From NCBI RefSeq assembly GCF_964340395.1, contig NC_135563.1:3369422-3379421 (forward strand): a DNA stretch of 10,000 nucleotides, written 5' to 3'. Positions 1-8,149 of this stretch are shown piece by piece. The DNA comes from Glandiceps talaboti (Eukaryota > Hemichordata > Enteropneusta > Spengelidae). A program made the position numbers and the translations under genes. The notes under the pieces were generated by a model that ran no database searches, was not told the DNA's origin, and worked only from the letters and a program-made list of their open reading frames with translations. Position 1 is the first letter of the stretch. Every line of letters starts with the position of its first letter.

Positions 1-1598
1 GAGGTGGATATCAGACCACTAGACACTATGGTAGTCAGAGATATAATGAGGTGGATCTCAGACCACTAGACACTATGGTAGTCTGAGATATAATGATGTG
101 GTTCTCAGACCACTAGACACTATGGTAGTCTGAGATATAATGAGGTGGATCTCAGACCACTAGACACTATGGTAGTCTGAGATATAATGAGGTGGATCTC
201 AGACTACTAGACACTATGGTAGTCAGAGATGTAATGAGGTGAATCTCAGACCACTAGACACTATGGTAGTCTGAGATGTAATGAGGTGGATCTCAGACCA
301 CTAGACACTATGGTAGTCTGAGATGTAATGAGGTGGATCTCAGACCACTAGACACTATGGTAGTCTGAGATGTAATGAGGTGGATCTCAGACCACTAGAC
401 ACTATGGTAGTCTGAGATATAATGAGGTGGATCTCAGACCACTAGACACTATGGTAGTCTGAGATATAATGAGGTGGACCTCAGACCACTAGACACTATG
501 GTAGTCTGAGATATAATGATGTGGTTCTCAGACCACTAGACACTATGGTAGTCTGAGATATAATGATGTGGATCTCAGACCACTAGACACTATGGTAATC
601 AGAGATGTAATGAGGTGGATATCAGACCACTAGACACTATGGTAGTCTGAGATATAATGATGTGGTTCTCAGACCACTAGACACTATGGTAGTCAGAGAT
701 ATAATGAGGTGGATCTCAGACCACTAGACACTATGGTAGTCTGAGACATAATGATGTGGATCTCAGACCACTAGACACTATGGTAGTCTGAGATATAATG
801 AGGTGGATCTCAGACCACTAGACACTATGGTAGTCAGAGATGTAATGAGGTGGATCTCAGACCACTAGACACTATGGTAGTCTGAGATATAATGATGTGG
901 TTCTCAGACCACTAGACACTATGGTAGTCAGAGATGTAATGAGGTGGATCTCAGACCACTAGACACTATAGTAGTCTGAGATATAATGATGTGGTTCTCA
1001 GACCACTAGACACTATGGTAGTCAGAGATGTAATGAGGTGGATATCAGACCACTAGACACTATAGTAGTCTGAGAGATAACGAGGTGCATCTCAGACCAC
1101 TAGACACTATGGTAGTCTGAGATATAATGAGGTGGACCTCAGACCACTAGACACTATGGTAGTCTGAGATATAATGATGTGGTTCTCAGACCACTAGACA
1201 CTATGGTAGTCTGAGAGATAATGAGGTGAATCTCAGACCACTAGACACTATGGTAGTCTGAGATGTAATGAGGTGGATCTCAGACCACTAGACACTATAG
1301 TAGTCTGAGATATAATGAGGTGAATGTCAGACCACTAGACACTATAGTAGTCAGAGATATAATGAGGTGGATCTCAGACCACTAGACACTATGGTAGTCA
1401 GAGATGTAATGAGGTGGATATCAGACCACTAGACACTATGGTAGTCTGAGATATAACGAGGTGCATCTCAGACCACTAGACACTATAGTAGTCTGAGATA
1501 TAATGAGGTGAATGTCAGACCACTAGACACTATAGTAGTCAGAGATATAATGAGGTGGATCTCAGACCACTAGACAGTATAGTAGTCTGAGATATAAT
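1..1598. repeat. 47-bp satellite array, 34 tandem units
   Basis: Thirty-four head-to-tail units fill this span. Every boundary falls on a multiple of 47, so no unit carries a net insertion or deletion. Units begin GAGGTG or GATGTG and end ATATAAT, ATGTAAT or a close variant. Inside each unit an ATCTCAGACCAC arm (unit positions 8-19) faces GTAGTCTGAGAT (31-42) across an 11-base loop, so each unit can fold into a hairpin with one mismatch. Differences are single-base and recurrent: G or T at unit position 3, T or A at 37, G or A at 30, A or G at 43. The array starts in phase at base 1, so it probably continues upstream of the window. It ends sharply at 1598. No spacers lie between units and no long reading frame crosses them. 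The sequence shows the array directly; a function is not evident. Confidence 0.98.
1270..1598. repeat. 188-bp (four-unit) duplication inside the satellite
   Basis: Units 28-30 and 32-34 share the same series of rare variants: a CTATAG unit, then one with AATGTC plus CTATAG plus GTCAGAG, then a standard start. Units 29 (1317-1363) and 33 (1505-1551) appear identical, 188 bp apart, which is four units. A second trace of block copying links units 23-24 and 31-32, where a unit ending TAAC is followed by one starting GAGGTGCAT. Units 11-12 and 25-26 share GGACCTC followed by GATGTGGTT. This fits growth of the array by copying blocks of several units, as in unequal crossover. Confidence 0.75.
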
Positions 1599-1636
1599 GA
1601 TATCTAAAGTAAACTTAATGTTAACTCTGAGTGTAG

Positions 1637-1848
1637 CACCTTCTGATCTATTTTGGTTTTTTTATTTTCTTACACTTTGTTTTATATTTAGCTAGACCTA
1701 AAATGCAACATTTCAAAAACCTAGGACAACAATGCAGTATTTTCACTTGTAAAGTGTAAGTTTTGAAAGAGATAATTAAACACTCGAAGATTGGGATTTA
1801 AAACTTATCACAATTGCTCGGAAAAAACTCAAAATAGATCAGATGGTG
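1637..1848. repeat. Inverted-repeat structure, possible old MITE
   Basis: The left arm at 1637-1663 (starting CACCTTCTGATCTATTTT) matches the reverse complement of 1821-1848 (CACCATCTGATCTATTTT) with a few mismatches over about 27 bases. Inside it, CTTACACTTT (1669-1678) faces AAAGTGTAAG (1751-1760), and a TTTCAAAA/TTTTGAAA pair also nests. A TA lies next to each end, but the left one is one base away from the arm. A non-autonomous transposon of about 210 bp is possible. Without a clean target duplication, this stays an inference. Confidence 0.4.
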
Positions 1849-2110
1849 TATTATGCATAATAAAAACTAGCTTCAATTCTTTGGTAACAATACGCATTGG
1901 GGCAATGACAGGTTTAATATCAACAATGTGATAGAATGTTTTAAGGTACTCAAGTTTCGGGATGGGAAATATATAAATGACGATTGTGAAGATTTAAAAA
2001 ATCCAAACGTTCGGTGGCAACATGCTACAAGTATTCCAAATCAATCTATTTTTGTCGTCAAGATAAATTTCTCCTTTCAATGAAAAAAAATGCCCACTAC
2101 TGATACATAG
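1849..2110. other. AT-rich spacer, nothing recognised
   Basis: This is unique-looking AT-rich sequence between the inverted-repeat structure and the 35/36-bp repeat. No coding frame, RNA gene or repeat family is recognised. A minus-strand open frame at 1994-2206 overlaps the short tandem repeat and resembles no known protein. Confidence 0.6.
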
Positions 2111-2116
2111 TATGAT

Positions 2117-2196
2117 GTGATCGGTGTTTGAATGTACCAACATTGATATCACGTGATCGGTTTTGGAAAGTATCATACTGATATCACGTGATTGGT
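2117..2196. repeat. 35/36-bp degenerate repeat with CACGTG palindromes
   Basis: GTGATCGGTGT, GTGATCGGTTT and GTGATTGGTGT start at 2117, 2153 and 2188, spaced 36 and 35 bases apart, with partly matching sequence between them. The palindrome ATCACGTGAT occurs at 2148-2157 and 2183-2192, each preceded by TGAT. Its core, CACGTG, is the class-B E-box bound by many bHLH factors. Whether it is used is unknown. The block lies immediately beyond the 3' end of the LINE fragment that follows. Confidence 0.7.
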
Positions 2197-2215
2197 GTAC
2201 CCACACTGCTTTGTT

Positions 2216-2862
2216 TCTAATTCTAATTACTCGGTAATACTAATAAGTGTCACACCAAGTTTGTGAGTGTGTACGTGTGTGGACAACGCTTGTATTAGTA
2301 ATGGTGAAAAGAGTTAATGTGTTGTGATACTTGTTCTTTGAAAACTTTGGTAGATGTAGAGCAGACAATTTGTGATATTATTCCAGTCATTTACGGTGTG
2401 GGGATAATATGAGTATTTGTATGTAATTGGTTTTGCTGGTATTTCATGGAACGTGTGTGAATGAGATCGTCGGATTGATTTTGTTGTACGTTTGAAGTAT
2501 TGTATTGTTCTGCTGGTAATTTTAAATTTTCCATGTAGTACTTTATATGCCATGGTTAGCCTGGAGCACTTTCGCCTGTTTTCTAAAGGTTCCCATTGAA
2601 ACTCCCTTAGCATTGCTTTAACATTGTAGCGCTGAAGAACAAAGCGGGCAGTCCGTCTTTGAACCACTTCAATGTCATGTTTGTCAGTAGTTGTATGCGG
2701 GTCAGAGGTACAACATACATATTCTAGGCTAGGACGTAAATGTAAAATATGACTTTGTTTTGATGTCTTTGGGTGCAGGTTTTAGGTTCCGGCGTAGAAA
2801 TCCTAATGTTCTGTACGGCTTTAGCTACTATGCCCTTAATGTGATGTTTAGTATACAGTACC
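2216..2862 (-). pseudogene. Jockey/CR1-like LINE 3' fragment, RT C-terminus, frameshifted
   Basis: Read on the minus strand, this is the C-terminal end of a non-LTR retrotransposon ORF2, the reverse transcriptase that copies the element's RNA at the target site. The main frame, 2667 to 2314, begins VQRRTARFVLQRYN. It continues with a block like 'LEERRKxSRLTMxYKxLHG' (here REFQWEPLENRRK and LTMAYKVLHG) and ends near HTVNDWNN; these are typical of the region after the RT domain. The same frame runs upstream through LRPSLEY and SDPH. The preceding family segment (HIKGIVAKA, PKTC) is read in another frame, so a one-base shift lies near 2733. Homology fades above about 2862, so the copy is 5'-truncated, as LINEs often are. 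After the stop, the 3' end finishes near 2216 in a short AATTAGAATTAGAA tail. About 185 codons remain and the copy is not functional. The family is named from motifs only; jockey, CR1 and related clades are hard to separate on this segment. Confidence 0.85.
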
Positions 2863-2989
2863 GTAGCCTGCGATGCAGTGTAGCATGTAAAACATTCTGT
2901 GTGCGGGAAAGCCCAAAAGAAGTGCGCACACGCACTGTGCATTTTCCGTGAGTAACAGTAGTCTTGAAAGTCTCCTTCATTTGAAGATA

Positions 2990-4200
2990 GCAAGTCGCAA
3001 TAATGTCAAAGAGTGAAACTAAAAAAAAGACGGAAAAAGTTGTTCAACGTTAGGTCGCCTGCTGCATGCAGTGACTCCGAAGATGCGCTCGATCTCATTT
3101 ACATCTTGTGTCTTATATTAAAACAGTTCATGCTGATAAAATGGCAGATCTCTTTTTGGAATGTTTGGTGGCCCTGAAAAAAATATTAAACTAGGTACGC
3201 AATTCAAGATCCACTCTTTAAAGATCCACTTTCAATTGTGTTCGACGTTGTCTTTGGTTAAAATGTTGTTTGATATAATTATCTCATTGCATACTGACAC
3301 TAGCGTTATTCCGCAATCCATTGTGAAGCGACAATTTGCTATGGAAAGAATGGCCGTAAATTTGTAAATAGAGCTGTACCTTCGACATCAAAATCCAAAC
3401 TTCAATTTCCATTATAATGATAATGACAAGGAGAATCCATTGAGTTCACCTTGGGTTCCGACGTAAATGAGGCCATAACAGTTTTGGGAGTTTGGTAAAG
3501 AAAAGGATTATTTTGTTGAGTTACTTATTGGAGAAAGCACCATCCATTTTTTATTTAAAACTCTTTATGTGACATCTCTTCGGCAACTAATTTAAAAGAT
3601 ACGACATTAGGCCAGAAAAAATGAAAAAGCTGTTCAACCTACCCATACATTTTTCGGTGATTGAGCAAAAGTTTACGACCATGGGAGTGGGTTGAGCAGT
3701 CATTGGGCTATCAAATGTATGAAAGTCTTGAAATGTTTTGCTCTTTATTCGGGATTTTTGGAACAAAATTAAACTCCAGGAGAAGTCATTTACCAAGTGC
3801 CCATCCGCAAAATATCATACAGTTTTACCACAACAAAATACACTTCCAGATAATATGTACTGCATAGCATAATTGTTTCAATATTCAAGCATTGTAAGAC
3901 ATTAAATTATGTCTATGGTTTGATATCATATGCCTCTAAATGGTCTCCTACACTGTCTTATTTTCATTTTTTTAATCTTTGGAGTTGTCTCCTTCCAATC
4001 AGTATCAATCAAGGTGATAATTGTCTTTCTCCCAAAACAAGATGGAAGGTGGCTGGCTAAGTACCTCCCTATATATAGGTTACAGCTAATTAGAGACATC
4101 GCCTGTGTAATCATGAAAGTAATCTCGTTCGAAGTATTATTGTAGTTGGCTATCACTATTATTTTAATGCGTCAGTGTACAATATAATTGTATATCTCTA
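2990..4200. other. About 1.2 kb with no recognised gene or repeat
   Basis: This stretch is AT-rich. Open frames of up to about 76 codons exist on both strands (for example plus 3161-3367, minus 3587-3796, and the overlapping pair at 3926-4156), but none shows a recognised motif, a codon pattern or convincing splice sites. The plus frame at 3930-4145 begins with a run of hydrophobic residues, yet an opposing frame covers nearly the same bases, which argues for chance. Decayed transposon sequence cannot be excluded. Confidence 0.55.
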
Positions 4201-4202
4201 AT

Positions 4203-4466
4203 GGGGTTGTCGTTGGCCGAGCGGTTAGCTCGTACGCCTCTTACCTCTGCAATCTGGGTTCGAACCCGCCAATTTGATTAAAATTTTAACCAGGTCTGTA
4301 TGTAAGAAGAGTGATGCTCAGTTTGACCCTGCCGAACAACGCAGGTTTTCCCCGGGTACTCCGGTCTCCCGCTTTTTCAACACTAGGGCACGAGGGCGCT
4401 ACTCTTGTGGCGGCCATTCAACAAATTTCCGAATTTATTTGGACGAATAAAGTTTATTATTATTAC
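4203..4466 (+). mobile_element. tRNA-derived SINE with TTA-repeat tail
   Basis: The 5' part carries an internal RNA polymerase III promoter. An A box, TGGCCGAGCGG (4214-4224), and a B box, GGTTCGAACCC (4257-4267), lie 32 bases apart, as in a tRNA. The head resembles a Ser/Leu-type tRNA, but the acceptor arms do not pair, so it is not a working tRNA gene. The body includes a CGAACAACGCAGG segment, then a GGTACTCCGG-like segment, familiar from invertebrate and basal deuterostome SINEs. The 3' end has AATAAA (4446-4451) followed by TTATTATTATTA (4454-4465), the kind of short-repeat tail recognised by a partner LINE's reverse transcriptase. No clear target-site duplication was found. The element does not encode protein; an open frame across it is incidental. 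Confidence 0.85.
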
Positions 4467-4914
4467 TGTAGTGTGGGTGACAAAAGGAGTGGCTAAATAA
4501 TGTTTGAGGTTTATTAGGCGGGGCTTGAGAAGCGAGGGTGAGAGGAGCCACAACATTTGTTTAACCGTAAATTATGTACATTTCCTAACTAGCTATTTGG
4601 ACTAATTGCAATTATCAAGATGACTGAATAAGTTCTATCTAAACTCGACCTGAAATATTTTGCTATCATTATTATATGGTTTGTTTTTACATCCTGTGAA
4701 CCATTGTGAAAAACAATGAAATCGACCTAACTACCCAATGCGATGGGTTAGATTGCCCGTTGAACAGCTTTTTAATTTTTTTGGCCTTACATATCATCAA
4801 TATGATATTAATTGCGTATGCTAAAATAGATATTATGTAAATTGCATGCAAATTCATGTACATTAGCCACTTTTCTAAATTTTAAATGCATGATTGCACT
4901 AAGACAAAGTTCTG
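4467..4914. other. AT-rich spacer
   Basis: No gene or repeat family is recognised. A short GC-richer patch at 4518-4552 (GGCGGGGC, then a purine-rich run) and the palindrome TTGCATGCAA near 4842 stand out slightly. The stretch may belong to the transposon whose possible end lies at 4953. Confidence 0.5.
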
Positions 4915-4953
4915 CCCCCCCCCCCCCGGCAATTTGGTCAGGCTACGGCCCTG
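4915..4953 (-). mobile_element. Possible hAT-type transposon terminus with C13 tract
   Basis: Thirteen Cs (4915-4927) are followed by GGCAATTTGGTCAGG and CTACGGCCCTG. Read on the minus strand, this gives CAGGGCCGTAGCC, then unrelated bases, then a long G run. That layout resembles the terminal sequence of hAT-like DNA elements seen in many invertebrates, whose inverted repeats often begin CAGGG. No matching opposite end was found in the preceding 500 bases, so this would be a solo end or a truncated copy. The identification rests on recollection of a common motif and is tentative. Confidence 0.35.
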
Positions 4954-4965
4954 GTACATATACTG

Positions 4966-5234
4966 CGCAGTCACTTGTGAACTCATATTCCATTCCAGGA
5001 TGATATTCTAGTCTAGGGTGATCATAAAACAAAGTAATGACGTTATTATAAGTATTTACGATATTCAAAAAATACCGTTACCGGTGACTGTTTCGGACTC
5101 GATAGAAACAGTCACCAGTAACGGTATATTTTGATATCGTAAATACTTATAATAACGTCATTATTTTGTATTGTGGTCATCCTAGACTAGAATATCACCT
5201 TCCTGGAATGGAATATTAGCTCACAAGTGACTGG
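4966..5234. mobile_element. Fold-back element (long palindrome) with 7-bp flanking repeat
   Basis: The left arm 4968-5094 and right arm 5105-5233 are inverted copies joined by a 10-base loop (5095-5104). By eye they differ at about nine bases plus one 3-base and one 1-base gap, roughly 93% identity. The stretch from TAATGACG to CGATAT matches without a break for about 30 bases. The outer ends are CAGTCACTTGTGA and its complement. TATACTG flanks both sides (4959-4965 and 5235-5241), a candidate target-site duplication; one more base can be added with a mismatch, giving 8 bp. It contains no ORF, so it would be a non-autonomous element moved by a transposase encoded elsewhere. A CAG end with a 7-8-bp duplication would fit a hAT-like source, but this is inferred. 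An inverted duplication formed by a replication or repair error is the alternative. Confidence 0.85.
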
Positions 5235-5241
5235 TATACTG

Positions 5242-5881
5242 TCATCGTTAGAAAAAAAAAACCAAAAAACCCGTTACGTCAAAAGATAGTTCTTACCGTT
5301 GATGGCGCTCTTCTTGTTTTTCCTCTATGATGTTAATACGCTAACAAATACTGAGATGGAAAGACAGAATTCCTTCCACTGTAAATATATCATGTAGAAC
5401 AAAAAAAAAACATCTGAAGAAGGTACACACGTTGCTTGTCAACGATCTGTTAAAATCATTGCATGTGCGTTAATGATTGACATGACTTACAGTCTAGATC
5501 TGTCATAGAAAAGATCCGAGTTTTTTGCTTGACTTGATTGAAATTATACAATAGTTGGAATGTTTATATCTTGCAATTATATTTTGATTAAAATTTGTGG
5601 AACAGTAAAATAAATATCTAGTTGTAAACAATAAGAAACAATATATATCGATATTCCCACTCCATCCTCCACCCCACCCCCAAAATACCATATCATTTAA
5701 AGTTATGTAAATAAGTATCTGTTTATAACTCATCACGTTGTCGAATTGCAAGGAGAAATACACTCGCTTTGACTAACACACCGACGTTCGGCTTTACAAA
5801 AAGGTTTTATAATTATACCACATTTATAACTTGGCAGTTATCTCCATGCTATGCCCTGACGCAACTTGAACTCCACCAAAC
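5242..5881. other. AT-rich spacer
   Basis: No gene is recognised. There are A-runs at about 5250-5259 and 5400-5410, and a pyrimidine-rich stretch at 5655-5682. A minus-strand open frame at 5503-5763 translates the latter as a glycine/tryptophan-rich run and has no known relatives. Confidence 0.55.
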
Positions 5882-5949
5882 AAACATGCCAGTCTGTCAT
5901 AACTATAGACTTTAAAAACATGCCAGTCTGTCATAACTATAGACTTAAA
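5882..5949. repeat. 34-bp tandem duplication
   Basis: The sequence AACATGCCAGTCTGTCATAA and the bases after it, through ATAGACTT, occur twice in direct succession (5882-5915 and 5916-5949), nearly identical. This looks like a recent local duplication, for example by replication slippage. No function is suggested. Confidence 0.9.
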
Positions 5950-6115
5950 AAAAATTCTGTATTATAGCTACTTGATTGCATTAAGACCAAAAAAGATCCC
6001 CCGACGAAAAAACAAGAAAATTTCTCAATTAGTGTTCTTATTATTGCCTCAGCGAGTTTTGCATATACGAAGTAGACAATTGTGTACGTCACAAGTTACA
6101 TTTTATAAACTGTAA

Positions 6116-6127
6116 AGGTCATGACCT
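6116..6127. promoter_or_regulatory. Palindrome AGGTCATGACCT (nuclear-receptor-like site)
   Basis: This perfect 12-base palindrome is two AGGTCA half-sites in inverted orientation with no spacer. It equals the synthetic thyroid/retinoid palindromic response element used as a classic binding site for nuclear receptors. No gene is visible nearby, so a regulatory role is only a possibility and a chance match is likely. Confidence 0.25.
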
Positions 6128-6650
6128 GACCCATTGTCTTGTCATGCAGGCTTGCAATCCCTATCTAGTCAGTTGAAACCTCGTGTATTACATATCTTGC
6201 TGCGAAATTTCATATGATGAAAAAAGCCCTGTGGGCAAGTTTCTTAATATACTAATAAAAACCAATTCAAAATGATAAGTTTCCTTCAAGTCTAAATGGA
6301 AGTTTTGATTCGATGTTAAAAATAAGAAAAGGATTATTGACTGCTCTCCAACTGTTTCCTCCGATGGCCACAGGCTATCTCTGCTTCCAGAATTGATTTT
6401 CTTGGAAATAGACAACGGAGAAATGTCTTCTTCAATTTTGAACGTGGCAAGAGATCAAAAGGAGAAATTTGTTGAGTTTTCGTAGAAACGTTGATTGTAG
6501 CTGTAATATGAGATTGAGTACAATTATTAGTTATACAAGATTGGAAAGGGTTCAGTTATCAATGTTAGCACTTAACAAATGTTGACGAACTGACCCCATT
6601 TTCTTTTCAGAAAAAAAATGTCTTCTGATTAGTACTATCGTCACTGGTCT

Positions 6651-6678
6651 CCCTCCCCGCTCCCCCCCCCCCTCCCCC
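6651..6678. repeat. C-rich pyrimidine tract
   Basis: This is a CCCTCCCC-type run, interrupted once by G, with C11 at 6662-6672 and a further C5 at 6674-6678. It is a low-complexity tract prone to slippage, and the opposite strand is G-rich. Confidence 0.8.
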
Positions 6679-7829
6679 ACGTCTTAACTACGATTAAGGT
6701 CGATGAAAAAAAATCGTATTTGCTTTATTTCTAATTATCTAGCACAATTATGAAATGTATACATTTCTCTTTCCTCTTAAAATCATATTTGTTTTATTCA
6801 GAAACTCATGTACGCATCAAAACACTTAGAACTTCTTTGCCCTTTGCTTGTTTACCGAACTGTTTTGATTTTTTATAAAGTTTTCATTTTATATATTCAT
6901 CACTGTGTATCTAATTTGAAATTTGATTGATTTGTCAACATTTCCTTTGATTAATTCAAGGATAAACGCATCGATTTATTTGCAAACTCCACTGACATTT
7001 CCATGGAAACAAAGGTACAATAATATCCTTTCTAGATTTGCCGAATGTCGATTTCATACAGTCCTTAATATTTAAATTTTCTAGTCCTCTAGATCTGTCT
7101 CGTCGAATTTAATTGGTTTTCTTGAAGATGGACATTTTGCCGTGAGAGAAATCAAATTAACTAGGTCTTCTTTCGTGGTTAAAAATCATAGCCTTGAGAA
7201 AGTTCAATAAAAAATTTGTAATATCAATTTGCATTGAATACTGAATACTAATTTGCTGTAGGATATTGCATAGATTGGCATTGAAAAGACAACCAACTGT
7301 TTGAAACGTGATTATCTATAATCCTAGTAGATGGTCTATACTTTACCTAAACAATACCCGCCAGCTGATCTACTAACACACAACTATGCAACTTGCGGTT
7401 CGATTCGTCACACAAACATAATGTATCCTTTGAAGCCGACATTTTGTTGGAAGGTAAAACTGAAAATGTGAATTAGATTTGCAAGGGTTATGTTTCAGCT
7501 ATTATTGTGCGTTTCACTTTACCCCATCAGCGTTTGATACATGCATTAGTGTAAACAGAAACCAAACCTTTCCATTTTTATTAAAACTCAAGTAGCCATA
7601 CTTAGAAAGATATTAGTAACATTCTAGTTCTTATTTTCAACTTATTCAAGTTGTTGCATTCTCTGTAGTATGTATTACATATACATGACTTACTCATCAA
7701 ACTTTACCAACTTATAAACATCTTGGGTAAGAATTGGGTCCCTGATTAGTGATTGTTACAAGTCAGTATACTTATCGTAAATCAATGAAGTATGAAGATG
7801 TGTTATCTATAAAAGGGGTGTTGCTAGAC

Positions 7830-8144
7830 TTGTATGTTATGTTGACAGAGACGAGTACTAGTATGTTATTATGGTGACTGAAGTGAGTATGTTATTATGT
7901 TGACTGAGTTTGTTACGTTGACTGAAGTGAGTATGTTATTATGTTGCATTGACTGAGACGAGTATGCTATTATTTTGACTGAGGTGAGTATGTTGTTATG
8001 TTGTCATGTTGACTGAAGTGGCTATTTTGTTATGTTAATTGACTGAGGTGAGTATGTAAGTGTGTTGGCTGAGGTGAGTATGCGATTGTGGTGTCTGTGG
8101 CGAGTATGTTATTATGTTACCCGAAGTGAGTATGCTATTATGTT
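7830..8144. repeat. 26-bp degenerate minisatellite, about 11 copies
   Basis: The unit reads roughly GACTGAGGTGAGTATG followed by TTATTATGTT. Copies start at 7844 and recur to 8144. Several are exactly 26 bases; others carry insertions (GCATT, GTCAT, AATT) or a deletion (GACTGAGTTTGTTACGTT). Variation is much higher than in the 47-bp satellite, so this array is older or less homogenised. Its right edge abuts the truncated LINE fragment at about 8150. A plus-strand open frame entering at 8062 partly translates the repeat and is not a gene. Confidence 0.9.
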
Positions 8145-8149
8145 GCTTG

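Larger units (their letters stand above)
5950..7829. other. About 1.9 kb AT-rich, no recognised gene
   Basis: The largest open frame is 75 codons (minus 6188-6415) and resembles nothing known. Notable local features are a hormone-response-like palindrome at 6116-6127 and a C-rich tract at 6651-6678 containing C11 (6662-6672). The rest is AT-rich sequence with many short A and T runs. No RNA gene, repeat family or splice-bounded exon could be supported. Confidence 0.55.

Noticed and set aside
1-1598. CRISPR array
   Set aside because: The 47-bp units are directly adjacent with no unique spacers, and the surrounding sequence is clearly eukaryotic.
1994-2206. Minus-strand ORF with a 12-residue repeat (TDHVISM-like)
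   Set aside because: The protein repeat simply mirrors the 35/36-bp DNA repeat, and no family or expression signal is seen.
2760-2951. 63-codon plus-strand ORF
   Set aside because: It lies opposite the LINE coding sequence, and the minus strand carries the recognisable motifs.
3926-4156. Overlapping frames on both strands, one with a hydrophobic N-terminus
   Set aside because: Both strands are open over the same bases, no motif is recognised, and there are no splice or promoter signals; most likely chance.
4203-4275. Functional tRNA gene (Ser/Leu type)
   Set aside because: The A and B boxes are good, but the 5' and 3' acceptor arms do not pair and a SINE body with a tail follows directly.
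4311-4496. 61-codon plus-strand ORF
   Set aside because: It lies across the SINE body and tail, which are non-coding in such elements.
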